Positions 56,992-64,000 of a DNA stretch of 64,000 nucleotides are shown piece by piece. Each line of letters opens with the position of its first letter. Position 1 is the stretch's first letter. The translations under genes were made by a program, and so were the position numbers. Location of the stretch: positions 39,934 to 103,933 of the forward strand of contig JBAQMK010000004.1 of the NCBI GenBank assembly GCA_049302755.1, read 5' to 3'. The notes under the pieces were generated by a model that worked only from the letters and a program-made list of their open reading frames with translations, had not been told where the DNA came from and searched no databases. This DNA is from UBA2211 sp049302755. GTDB taxonomy: Bacteria; Patescibacteriota; Minisyncoccia; Minisyncoccales; Minisyncoccaceae.

Positions 56992-57486
56992 TTAAGGATA
57001 GATATAATCGTAGTCGATTAAACTGAACACCTCCAAGTGGTTTTCATAAGGAAGGAACCTTCCGTCGGCAATCGCCGCCACAGACATGATTTGAACATTT
57101 TCATTGATCCGAGGTAAATGATACCATTCATCCATCTCGACATCGCTGACCAATGCTTTTACCAAGAGGACGTTTACCTCCTTGGAATCATCGAATCTCT
57201 TAAGGACTACTCTGACATCATTGTCCTGAGGGACAAAATAATGCTTTGCCCTTAAAGATTCAGCAACAGACCTGGAGAGACCACTATTGTCAGATATGAA
57301 GCCGATAACAACGTTGCAGCGATGAGGAATTTTTTTAACCAGATATCTGGCTAATCCGTCAATTGCCTTTTCGTTTTCAATTTTCGAAAAGTCGAATTGT
57401 ACATTTCCCCCCATTACTCCCTTTCTTCGGAGCATTCGCGCTATGTCTTCTTTAGACGGCGCCTTATTAGTCACATTAGGTTTCAT
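56992..57486 (-). CDS. Uncharacterised 164-residue protein
   Basis: ATG 57486 (MKPNVTNKAPSKEDIARML) is used; in-frame GTG 57495 and TTG 57501 are alternatives and no clear SD decides. Soluble; contains NVQFDFSKIENEKAIDGLARYLVKKIPHRCNVVIGFISDN and RVVLKRFDDSKEVNVLLVKALVSDVEMDEWYHLP. No family recognised. Single unit with promoter 57514-57542. Confidence 0.75.
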   Translation of the reverse strand: MKPNVTNKAPSKEDIARMLRRKGVMGGNVQFDFSKIENEKAIDGLARYLVKKIPHRCNVVIGFISDNSGLSRSVAESLRAKHYFVPQDNDVRVVLKRFDDSKEVNVLLVKALVSDVEMDEWYHLPRINENVQIMSVAAIADGRFLPYENHLEVFSLIDYDYIYP

Positions 57487-57513
57487 AACAATCACGCTCA
57501 ATGAGCTAAGAAA

Positions 57514-57542
57514 GTCATAGCAAAAAAAGAAATCTGTGTCAA
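57514..57542 (-). promoter_or_regulatory. Predicted promoter of the 164-aa gene
   Basis: Minus strand TTGACA (57537-57542), 17-nt spacer, TATGAC (57514-57519), followed by a small palindrome GCTCATTGAGC at the leader start. Confidence 0.55.
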
Positions 57543-57551
57543 AACAAAAAA

Positions 57552-57567
57552 CCCGGGTTTCCCCGGG
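57552..57567 (-). terminator. lysS terminator
   Basis: Perfect CCCGGG / CCCGGG stem with GAAA loop, T-run leftward, 7 nt after the lysS stop. Confidence 0.85.
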
Positions 57568-57573
57568 CCTTAT

Positions 57574-59034
57574 TTATTCTTTATCCTTCATTAATGGAAA
57601 CAGTATTACTTCTCGCAACGAACCTGAATCGGTCAACATCGAAACAATCCTGTCGATTCCCATTCCGAATCCGGCAGCCGGAGGCATTCCGTACTCCAAG
57701 GCTTCGATAAACTCTTCATCTGACCTCTGAGCTTCTTCAAATCCGCCTTTGAATAATTTCTCTTGTCCTCGCAATACATCTCCCTGATCCAACGAATCAT
57801 TCTGTTCGGAAAAAGCATTAATAACTTCTGCTCCGGCAACTACCAACTGAAAATTAGCTAATTTTTCTTTATCCAATCCCTTGGCTAAAGGCTGAAATCC
57901 TCTAGGGTGATGAATAATGAAAGTCGGCTGGATAATATTCGGTCGACAATATTTCTTGTAAATCTCATCGGCGATATTCGGCTTATCAGCTCCCTCAGGA
58001 ACATCAATTCCCATTTCTTTGGCTTTTTCAAGTAAAGCCTTTTCATTTAATTCTTCATACTTGATTCCGGTATGCTTTTCCAATAAAGCAAAAAATTCTA
58101 TTCTTTCAAACGGTCCCTTGAAATTCAAAACACTGTCTCCGTATTTGATATCGGTTGTTCCTAAAACTTTAGTTAAAATAACTTCAAACATTCTTTCTGT
58201 CATTTTCATTAATTGTTTGTAGTCGGCATAGGCCCAGTAAAATTCAATCATGGTAAAATCGGGATTGTGGAATTTATCCACTCCTTCGTTCCTGAAACAT
58301 TTTCCTATTTCGTATATCTTCTCGAATCCTCCAACTAACAATCTCTTTAGATATAATTCCGGAGATATTCTCAAAAACACATCGACATCCATGGCATTCA
58401 AATGAGTTTTAAACGGCTTGGCCCTGGCTCCACCGTATAATGATTGAAGAATCGGAGTTTCCACTTCAAAAAATCCATCCTCATTTAAAAAGTTTCTTAA
58501 TTCTTTGATAAAGTTGGAACGAATAACAAACTTCTGCTTCACCTCCGGAGAAAACATCAAATCAAGATATCTTTTTCTGTATCTCTCTTCAACATCTTTC
58601 AAACCGTGCCATTTTTCCGGCAACGGAAGCAAAGATTTACAAATCATCTTATAGTCCGTTATCTGAAGCGTCTTTTCTCCCCTCTTGGTTTCAAATAAAG
58701 TTCCGTGGGCTTCAATAAAATCACCCATATCAAAATTATCTAAAAATGAATCATAATTAACTTCACCCATTTTGTCTTTTGCCAATAGTCCTTGAATTTT
58801 TCCTGTTCCGTCTTCGAAATCAATAAAAGTCAAAGCACCGTGAGTTCTAATAGTCCTCACTCTTCCGACTAAAATAACCTCTTCTTCTTTTTGCGACAAA
58901 GATGCAAAATCCTCTAAAACCTTCTTGATTTCGTGAGTGCGTTTGACTTCAATAGGATAAACATCAACTCCGTTCTTGCGAAGCTTATTTAATTTTTCAA
59001 TCCTATTTTGTCTTATTTCGTCTGAGGTAGACAT
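57574..59034 (-). CDS. lysS: Lysyl-tRNA synthetase (class II)
   Basis: 486 aa. N-terminal OB-fold (VRTIRTHGALTFIDFEDGTGKIQGLL, about 50-130) and class II core: motif 2 CFRNEGVDKFHNPDFTMIEFYWAY, motif 3 GFGMGIDRIVSMLTDSGSLREVILFP. The ARAKPFKTHLNAMDVDVFLRISPELYLKRLLVGG block is typical. Starts 4 nt after the greA stop, so greA-lysS form one operon under the greA promoter. Confidence 0.97.
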   Translation of the reverse strand: MSTSDEIRQNRIEKLNKLRKNGVDVYPIEVKRTHEIKKVLEDFASLSQKEEEVILVGRVRTIRTHGALTFIDFEDGTGKIQGLLAKDKMGEVNYDSFLDNFDMGDFIEAHGTLFETKRGEKTLQITDYKMICKSLLPLPEKWHGLKDVEERYRKRYLDLMFSPEVKQKFVIRSNFIKELRNFLNEDGFFEVETPILQSLYGGARAKPFKTHLNAMDVDVFLRISPELYLKRLLVGGFEKIYEIGKCFRNEGVDKFHNPDFTMIEFYWAYADYKQLMKMTERMFEVILTKVLGTTDIKYGDSVLNFKGPFERIEFFALLEKHTGIKYEELNEKALLEKAKEMGIDVPEGADKPNIADEIYKKYCRPNIIQPTFIIHHPRGFQPLAKGLDKEKLANFQLVVAGAEVINAFSEQNDSLDQGDVLRGQEKLFKGGFEEAQRSDEEFIEALEYGMPPAAGFGMGIDRIVSMLTDSGSLREVILFPLMKDKE

Positions 59035-59038
59035 ATTT

Positions 59039-59497
59039 TTATTCTATTTTTAGTATTTTGTATTTAAGAGATCCTTTGGGAGTTTTAATCTCCACTTCGG
59101 CTCCTTTAGGCTTATTCAATAAAGCTTGTCCTAAAGGTGATTTGAAAGAAATTCTGTTTTCCATTGGATTGGCTTCTTCCTCTCCAACAACATGGTATCT
59201 TTCTTCGTCGTCGCCTTGTTTGATTGTAACATAGGAACCGATTTGAACCCAGCCCGTATTCTCATTATCCTGAATTACTTTGGCCGAACTGATTAATCTT
59301 TCTAAGTCAAGGATTTTACCTTCAATCGCAGCTTGGTTATCTTTCGCTTCATCGTAAGCGGCATTTTCAGACAAATCACCGAAAGAAATAGCTTCTTTTA
59401 ATTGTTCAGCTACCTCAATTCTACCTTCTTTTTTAAGGTATTCAAGTTCTTTTTTTAATTTATCTAAACCTTCTTGAGTTAAATATTTACTGTCCAT
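59039..59497 (-). CDS. greA: Transcription elongation factor GreA
   Basis: 152-aa transcript-cleavage factor. N-terminal antiparallel coiled coil with the acidic tip FGDLSENAAYDEAKDNQAAIEG, and a C-terminal FKBP-like domain (RISFKSPLGQALLNKPKGAEVEIKTPKGSLKYKIL). The ATG is 6 nt after TAATAA with TTGACT 16 nt above, so the transcript is predicted leaderless. Confidence 0.97.
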   Translation of the reverse strand: MDSKYLTQEGLDKLKKELEYLKKEGRIEVAEQLKEAISFGDLSENAAYDEAKDNQAAIEGKILDLERLISSAKVIQDNENTGWVQIGSYVTIKQGDDEERYHVVGEEEANPMENRISFKSPLGQALLNKPKGAEVEIKTPKGSLKYKILKIE

Positions 59498-59503
59498 ATA
59501 TTT

Positions 59504-59531
59504 TTATTATTCCACGATTCCATTTAGTCAA
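59504..59531 (-). promoter_or_regulatory. Predicted greA-lysS promoter (leaderless type)
   Basis: Minus strand TTGACT (59526-59531), 16-nt spacer, TAATAA (59504-59509), 6 nt to ATG. Confidence 0.55.
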
Positions 59532-59571
59532 AAGACAAAAACCGAACGGCGGATGTTATTTATTCAATTTA

Positions 59572-59591
59572 GAAAAAAGGCCTAATCGCCT
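59572..59591 (-). terminator. Possible mrdA terminator
   Basis: Short stem AGGC / GCCT with a 6-nt loop and six T leftward, about 54 nt after the PBP2 stop. Confidence 0.5.
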
Positions 59592-59644
59592 AGATCAATC
59601 CTTTTGGTGATAGTATAGCATATATATCTGAGAAATCAAGACTT

Positions 59645-61570
59645 TTAGTTACCACCTTCATTAATTATCTCCTCTTTATTTTGCTGAATTTCCTTTTCCC
59701 CGAAGTAGTACCCCAAGGTCTCCCTGGCCACCAAATTGGCTAAACCGGTGTTTTGAGGCACGCTTTCCACGATAACGGTCAAAACTATCTCCGGGTCGTC
59801 ATAGGGGGCGAAAACGGTAATCCAGTTGTGATAAATCTCATTCTTTCCGGTCTGGGCAGTTCCGGTCTTAGCACCAGAAGAAACGGGCAAATACTGCAAT
59901 GAACGGGCGGTTCCCGCCGAAGATAAAACCGTTTCTCTCATTCCCTCCCTCACCGATTCAATCGCCGACAAAGAAACAAAATCTTTACTCACAATCTCCG
60001 GCTCAAATGTTTTAATTGTCTGATTGTTGTTGTCCAAAACACTTTTCACAACCTGCGGTTTCATTAATTTACCTCCATTAGCAATTGAAGAAATGGCCAT
60101 AGTTAATTGCAAAGGAGTTGCTTTAAAATAACCTTGTCCGATTGAAACATTGTAGGTGTCTCCCGGATACCATGAAGTTCCGGTTCTGTCTTCCTTCCAA
60201 GTTGGATCGGGAACCAAACCGACACTCTCTTCCGGCAAATCAATATTTGTTTTTGCTCCAAAGCCAAACTTTTCCAAATACTTTTCAATCTTGGCGATTC
60301 CTAAACCATTAAAATTTTTATATCCCCCGCCAACCATATAAAAGAAAACGTCGCAAGATTCAGCAATGGCTTTTTTCAAACTGGTCCAGCCGTGCGTCGC
60401 CCAGTCTTTTTTAAACGTATCATCGTTTAATTCAATTCCCCCTTCACAATATATTTCCTCATCAACAGTAACAATACCCTGCTCTAAGGCTGCAACCGCA
60501 ATCATCGGTTTCAAGGTTGAACCGGTCGGATATTCTCCCGAAGTGGCCCGGTTATAAAAAGAAACTTTGGGATTTTTCAATAAATCATTAAATTCTTTAG
60601 TGGTTAAATCTTTAGAAAAAATATTATTATCAAAGGAAGGATAGGAAATCAAAGACAAAACTTCTCCGGTTTTGGGATTAATCGCCACTATCGCTCCACC
60701 CTTGGCATTATATCCATCAACCGCGCTAGCTAAAAAGGCGGCTGCTTTTTCCTGCAAATCGTAATCAATATTCAAAACTATATTATTCCCCGATTCCGAA
60801 GGCCTGATAATCTCCTCTTTAACTAAATTTCCGTGAACATCTTTTTCTCGATTAATCTCTCCCGGTATTTCCTTTAAAACATCGTTATACTGTTTTTCTA
60901 TTCCTGATTCTCCGGTCGAATTATCTCCCGAAACATATCCGATAATGTGAGCTAAATCGTATCCACTTAAGTATTCCCTACTTTTTTTCTTAACAATCTC
61001 GAACCCGGTCAACTCTTCTTCTTTGGTTTTCAAAATAATCACCTTATCTTTATCAATATCTCTCACCAAAGAAAACTCACTTTCCTCTGCTGCTTCCATT
61101 TCTTCAATGTTTTTATTTAAATCTTCAAAAGACATATCTAAAATACGAGCTACTTCTCTCACCTGCTTTTCTCTCAATAATTCATCTTCCGGTAACTTTA
61201 AAAGATTGCAAACCAAATCAAATCCCTGAGTATTGATAACTAATTGTTTAAAGTTACGGTCATAAATAATTCCTCTTTGGGCTTCAATTTCACTGGAAAG
61301 AAACTTATTCCTTTCCGCTTTTTCATTATAAGCTTTGTAATCAAAAACTTGGAAAGAAAAACAACGGAAAAATAATATTCCGATTATTAAAATAAAAGAA
61401 GTGAGAACCAATTGAAATATTCTCTGAGACAAAGCCGTTTCTATCGTATAAGAATTCTTGTCTTTTTTGTGCGTTAAAGCATCTAAAAAAATATCATCTG
61501 TTTCGATGTCTGTATTCCATCTTTTGACTTTAAATTTTTGGTATCCATGAGAGCGACGGAATCCTAACAT
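59645..61570 (-). CDS. mrdA: Penicillin-binding protein 2 (elongation transpeptidase)
   Basis: 641-aa class B PBP that cross-links lateral-wall peptidoglycan. A cytoplasmic N-tail, one membrane helix (about 52-72), the PBP dimerisation domain with RGIIYDRNFKQLVINTQG, and a transpeptidase domain with SGEYPTGSTLKPM (SxxK), AESCDVFF (SxN as SCD) and SGAKTGTAQTG (KTG). Follows mreC and mreD in the same direction, with a 41-nt overlap with mreD; rodA is not adjacent. Confidence 0.96.
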   Translation of the reverse strand: MLGFRRSHGYQKFKVKRWNTDIETDDIFLDALTHKKDKNSYTIETALSQRIFQLVLTSFILIIGILFFRCFSFQVFDYKAYNEKAERNKFLSSEIEAQRGIIYDRNFKQLVINTQGFDLVCNLLKLPEDELLREKQVREVARILDMSFEDLNKNIEEMEAAEESEFSLVRDIDKDKVIILKTKEEELTGFEIVKKKSREYLSGYDLAHIIGYVSGDNSTGESGIEKQYNDVLKEIPGEINREKDVHGNLVKEEIIRPSESGNNIVLNIDYDLQEKAAAFLASAVDGYNAKGGAIVAINPKTGEVLSLISYPSFDNNIFSKDLTTKEFNDLLKNPKVSFYNRATSGEYPTGSTLKPMIAVAALEQGIVTVDEEIYCEGGIELNDDTFKKDWATHGWTSLKKAIAESCDVFFYMVGGGYKNFNGLGIAKIEKYLEKFGFGAKTNIDLPEESVGLVPDPTWKEDRTGTSWYPGDTYNVSIGQGYFKATPLQLTMAISSIANGGKLMKPQVVKSVLDNNNQTIKTFEPEIVSKDFVSLSAIESVREGMRETVLSSAGTARSLQYLPVSSGAKTGTAQTGKNEIYHNWITVFAPYDDPEIVLTVIVESVPQNTGLANLVARETLGYYFGEKEIQQNKEEIINEGGN

Positions 61571-61847
61571 ATTTGAATAGTATAAATTTTAATAACAAAG
61601 AAACAAGGGAAAAAGACAAAGCCATTAAACCGATATAATGAACCGAATAAATATCAAGCATTAATCCGAAAAAGAAAGCGGAAATCAATCCTATCCGCCC
61701 TTGCGGTTCTTCTAATACGTTAATTACCAAAACAAAAAGGATAAGGAAGCTGAAGGAAGTAAAAAACGATAAATAACTTGCTTCGAAAATGAACAGATAA
61801 TACATCGCTAATAATAAAATCAAAGTTTTGAAAATCTCCTTAATCAT
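61530..61847 (-). CDS. mreD: Rod-shape protein MreD-like
   Basis: 105-aa membrane protein with about four hydrophobic helices and the typical FLILFVLVINVLEEPQGRIGLISAFFFGLMLDIYSVHYIGLMALSFS pattern (EEPxG...GxxxGLxxDxxS). Much shorter than the ~160 aa of E. coli MreD. Position between mreC and mrdA identifies it. Overlaps mreC by 8 nt and mrdA by 41 nt. Confidence 0.85.
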   Translation of the reverse strand: MIKEIFKTLILLLAMYYLFIFEASYLSFFTSFSFLILFVLVINVLEEPQGRIGLISAFFFGLMLDIYSVHYIGLMALSFSLVSLLLKFILFKYVRIPSLSWIPKI

Positions 61848-62625
61848 TATATATCTCCGCTATTTTGATTATAAAAACATTATTAATCACGCTCAAATCA
61901 AAAACTTTCTCGATATCGGCCATTTGATACGTTTCATTATCAATCTTTTTAATATTCTTTACCTTTCCCATTAAAAGACCAGCCGGATAATTACCTCCCA
62001 TTGCCGAAGTTACGACCAGACTTCCTTCTTTCAACTCTTTCTCGCGGGCCACCATATCCAAAGCTAAATTTAAATTTCCCTCTCCTTTACTTAAAGCAAA
62101 AATCTCGCTATCCGGTATTTCGACGTCGATAAGATTATTCTTTTGAGTAATAAGCATTATTCGAGAATAAGACGGATAAACATCAACTACTTTTCCCAAA
62201 AGAACCTTACCGGAAACAATCACCGGAAAGCCTTTTTTAACTCCGTCATTAGAACCGATATTCACCAAAAGAGAATCCGATAAAAGATCTTTTGATATTA
62301 CTCGTCCAAGCATTAAATCAAAATCTTTTTCCAATCCCAAATCCAAACTGTTTCTTAAAAACTCATTCTCCTCTTTTATATTTTGCAAATCAGCCAAATC
62401 AGAAAGAAGTTTCTGGTTTTCCTCAATTAATTTCTTATTTAATTCTTCTTGGTTTTTATTAGAAAAAGCCTGCTCACTTCCCTTATTCCATAACGAGGCC
62501 ATTAAACTCTCTGATTTTGAATAAACAAAATTTTTAAGACCGTCTTTTAAAAAAGAATTAACAATCAAAAAACAAAAAAGGAGGATGACAAAAATCGTTA
62601 TTCTTTTCTTGGTAAAAATCTTCAT
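61840..62625 (-). CDS. mreC: Rod-shape determining protein MreC
   Basis: 261 aa from ATG 62625 (MKIFTKKRITIF), chosen because it is 6 nt after TATAAT with TTGTCT 17 nt above; a longer frame to 62649 starts upstream of the -10. N-terminal membrane helix (about 8-24), coiled coil (about 45-90), and the beta domain with LGRVISKDLLSDSLLVNIGSNDGVKKGFPVI and GKVVDVYPSYSRIMLITQKNN, typical for MreC. Links MreB, MreD and PBP2; mreB is not in the window. Confidence 0.95.
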   Translation of the reverse strand: MKIFTKKRITIFVILLFCFLIVNSFLKDGLKNFVYSKSESLMASLWNKGSEQAFSNKNQEELNKKLIEENQKLLSDLADLQNIKEENEFLRNSLDLGLEKDFDLMLGRVISKDLLSDSLLVNIGSNDGVKKGFPVIVSGKVLLGKVVDVYPSYSRIMLITQKNNLIDVEIPDSEIFALSKGEGNLNLALDMVAREKELKEGSLVVTSAMGGNYPAGLLMGKVKNIKKIDNETYQMADIEKVFDLSVINNVFIIKIAEIYND

Positions 62626-62631
62626 AAACTG

Positions 62632-62660
62632 ATTATATCCTATCCCCATAAAAAAGACAA
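62632..62660 (-). promoter_or_regulatory. Predicted mreCD-mrdA promoter (leaderless type)
   Basis: Minus strand TTGTCT (62655-62660), 17-nt spacer, TATAAT (62632-62637), 6 nt to ATG 62625. Confidence 0.65.
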
Positions 62661-62662
62661 AA

Positions 62663-62690
62663 TTGACAAAAAATTAAAAAGTCATAAGAT
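62663..62690 (+). promoter_or_regulatory. Predicted promoter of the 224-aa gene
   Basis: TTGACA (62663-62668), 16-nt spacer, TAAGAT (62685-62690). It is nearly back-to-back with the mreC promoter. Confidence 0.5.
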
Positions 62691-62734
62691 ATCTATGGGC
62701 TAATCAGCTCATTTAAAATTTTGCTGGTGATTGT

Positions 62735-63409
62735 TTGACCACGAACACTATCGAGAACTTGGATTTGATTCGGCTAGCTGACGGATCGATGTCAAAAGAA
62801 GTAGCCACGAACACAAATCGGCTAAATGTTCTTTACGAAGACATCAATCAGTTAAAGAGACTGGCTGATGAATTGGTTCTGGAAAGAATCAAAGAAAGCG
62901 ATATGACTATCAAGGAATGTTCTATCCATGTCAGGGGCAGATATATCAATCTTGCGGTTGATACTGAATTACTTAGTATAATGGCAAGAAAGACAAAAAC
63001 TTTTGAAGATCTTCTGGAAACTTCGACTGTTTTCCTTCATCACCGAAAAGATGAAACATACATAACATTGTTTGTAAAAGAATATTCGAAACCAGAAAAC
63101 AACATTGAATGGAGAGAATGGTTCCTCTATTTAACATACAAAGATCCATGGTATTTTCATATCTCTCGGGCAATCGAACAACTGGTTCTTTCTAAAATAT
63201 TCGAATCAGCGCCGGAAGAAGCAATTATCGAAACTATCGATTTCTGCTTTAAAAAGAGTTCACTCTCTTTTAAAACAATGGCTTTCGTGCTTTCCAAAGC
63301 CAATCTACCCATTAAAACATGGGAAACAATAAGGGATAAATCCACCAAGAAAAAACTTGAAGAAATCAAACGAATCGCCGAAGAAAAAATAAATACATAC
63401 CAAACATAA
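62735..63409 (+). CDS. Uncharacterised 224-residue protein
   Basis: Start at TTG 62735 gives 224 aa; ATG 62789 (MSKEVATNTNRL) is an alternative, and no strong SD resolves it. Helical, charged: LNVLYEDINQLKRLADELVLERIKES, SILARKTKTFEDLLETS-like SIMARKTKTFEDLLETSTVFLHH, WREWFLYLTYKDPWYFHISRAIEQL, and a Lys/Glu C-terminus. No family recognised. Divergent from mreC, convergent with the 165-aa gene; the stop lies in a terminator loop. Confidence 0.75.
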   Translation: MTTNTIENLDLIRLADGSMSKEVATNTNRLNVLYEDINQLKRLADELVLERIKESDMTIKECSIHVRGRYINLAVDTELLSIMARKTKTFEDLLETSTVFLHHRKDETYITLFVKEYSKPENNIEWREWFLYLTYKDPWYFHISRAIEQLVLSKIFESAPEEAIIETIDFCFKKSSLSFKTMAFVLSKANLPIKTWETIRDKSTKKKLEEIKRIAEEKINTYQT

Positions 63410-63802
63410 TTTTAAATTGTTTGGTCTTTTTTTATATAAAAAATAACGAACTATTTCGTTATATTTTAAAAGTGACTTGAAGTCGTTGGAAACTACAACC
63501 TCGATTATTTCTCCGTATTTATTCCTTCCGAAATACATTCTGTTCGGAATGGCATTTTCGTTTTTGTCTCTCCGAAGAGAACTACAAATTCGGAAAAAAA
63601 GATAAATCGAAATAATCGAAAGAGATTTATTATCGGGTTGTTCAAAAGATGATTCAAAAGAAATTAGTTTTTGATCAACAAGATGTTCTAAAATCTTTCT
63701 TTGGCAGTCTTCGGAACAATTTTCCCTTACCGCTGTTCGGATAGCTTTACTCCAGTTCCTTTCTTTGATAAATCTCTCAATCTTTTCTTCGGTTGTAACC
63801 AC
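63305..63802 (-). CDS. Uncharacterised 165-residue protein, C-terminus doubtful
   Basis: GTG start 63802 is supported by the perfect anti-SD match AAAGGAGGTGA 4 nt upstream. The N-terminal part (MVTTEEKIERFIKERNWSKAIRTAV ... YLFFRICSSLRRDKNENAIPNRMYFGRNKYGEIIEV) looks like a normal charged protein. After about residue 130 the frame runs through a terminator hairpin (63443-63462) and then antisense into the 224-aa gene for 105 nt, with an odd Phe/Cys-rich end. The natural end may be near 63440 with a frameshift; see findings. No family recognised. Confidence 0.65.
   Translation of the reverse strand: MVTTEEKIERFIKERNWSKAIRTAVRENCSEDCQRKILEHLVDQKLISFESSFEQPDNKSLSIISIYLFFRICSSLRRDKNENAIPNRMYFGRNKYGEIIEVVVSNDFKSLLKYNEIVRYFLYKKRPNNLKLCLVCIYFFFGDSFDFFKFFLGGFIPYCFPCFNG
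63400..63433 (+). terminator. Terminator containing the stop of the 224-aa gene
   Basis: Perfect 7-bp stem CCAAACA / TGTTTGG, TAA in the loop, followed by TCTTTTTTT. Confidence 0.85.
63443..63462 (-). terminator. Terminator-like hairpin inside the 165-aa frame
   Basis: Perfect 8-bp stem ATAACGAA / TTCGTTAT with loop ATAG, then six T leftward. Confidence 0.7.
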
Positions 63803-63848
63803 AGACTCACCTCCTTTCTATTTTTAATTTTCAAATGAGTCTATCTCT

Positions 63849-63878
63849 TTTATACCACGTCCTTTCTTTTTTGGTCAA
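63849..63878 (-). promoter_or_regulatory. Predicted promoter of the 165-aa gene
   Basis: Minus strand TTGACC (63873-63878), 18-nt spacer, TATAAA (63849-63854). It lies just downstream of the 5S rRNA. Confidence 0.6.
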
Positions 63879-63905
63879 ACAAAAAACTCCTTTCGATCTT
63901 TAATA

Positions 63906-64000
63906 CGGGGGCGACCTACTTTCGCGGATACCACTATCATCGGCCTTAGAAGATTTCACTTCCGAGTTCGGAAAGGGATCGGGTGGAGCACTTCCAGTAT
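63906..64000 (-). rRNA. rrf: 5S ribosomal RNA, 3' part
   Basis: The minus strand reads GCTCCACCCGATCCCTTTCC, GAACTCGGAAGTGAAA, then GTGGTATCCGCGAAAGTAGG and TCGCCCCCG, the conserved 3' two thirds of bacterial 5S rRNA. The 5' end and the probable 23S/16S genes lie beyond base 64000. The 3' end is placed at about 63906 by the end of the terminal stem. Confidence 0.93.

Noticed and set aside
62626..62649. Upstream start for mreC
   Set aside because: Lies above and across the -10 box; the transcript would not contain it.
1..64000. UGA=Gly genetic code of SR1/Gracilibacteria
   Set aside because: mraY, the 77-aa gene and others end at TGA at expected lengths, and no conserved Gly positions are coded by TGA.

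Overview
The window is AT-rich, gene-dense DNA that most resembles a Candidate Phyla Radiation bacterium (Patescibacteria/Parcubacteria group). The reasons are compact overlapping operons, a shortened peptidoglycan gene set scattered through housekeeping operons, an archaeal-type AspRS, many short lineage-specific genes, and surface proteins made with a SipW-like peptidase. UGA is an ordinary stop (for example at the ends of mraY and the 77-residue gene), so the UGA=Gly code of Gracilibacteria/SR1 is not used. The taxonomy is an inference from gene content; only the last ~95 bases of a 5S rRNA are present.

Layout. 1-16 kb, leftward: gltX (5' part), murG, a response regulator, a 7TM-GAF histidine kinase and a methyltransferase. 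They are followed by a long cell-wall operon (ftsW, murD, a murL-like epimerase, mraY, a D,D-carboxypeptidase, aspS, a kinase-less 7TM sensor, a response regulator and a 28-residue membrane peptide), then murC and thpR. 16-22 kb: a PHP phosphoesterase, a HAD hydrolase, an inositol-lipid cluster (CDP-alcohol transferase, PadR-like regulator, myo-inositol-phosphate synthase, second PadR), EF-P, and ferredoxin-thioredoxin reductase with thioredoxin. 22-33 kb: HNH protein, xseBA, RecB-like nuclease, HD protein, pyrH, rlmN, rmuC, U32 peptidase, a solitary purC and obgE. 33.7-39.6 kb: a five-gene surface-fibre operon (two TasA/camelysin-like proteins, a SipW-type signal peptidase, a lamin-tail-domain protein, an anchored Fn3-like protein) with a ~200-nt structured leader. 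39.5-47 kb: rarA and valS share a divergent promoter, followed by a 1069-residue PKD-repeat surface protein. 47-64 kb: ftsQ, a FemX-like transferase, a DUF4015 hydrolase, ybaB, a DegT aminotransferase, a membrane-fused MurF-like ligase, serS, lysS, greA, the mreC-mreD-mrdA rod operon, and the end of a 5S rRNA.

Two gene architectures stand out. Housekeeping operons usually lack a Shine-Dalgarno; nine starts lie exactly 6 nt after a -10 box that has a well-spaced -35, so these mRNAs are predicted to be leaderless. The other class is a scatter of solitary, mostly uncharacterised genes with good Shine-Dalgarno sequences, frequent GTG/TTG starts, canonical promoters and their own hairpin terminators. 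Terminator hairpins in both classes commonly contain the stop codon, and in two places the terminator arm also supplies the -35 of the next gene.

Together the window encodes much of a Gram-positive-like envelope programme: precursor synthesis with D-Glu probably made by MurD2/MurL, elongation by MreCD/PBP2, division by FtsQ/FtsW, bridge formation by FemX, inositol phospholipids, and a secreted fibre system.
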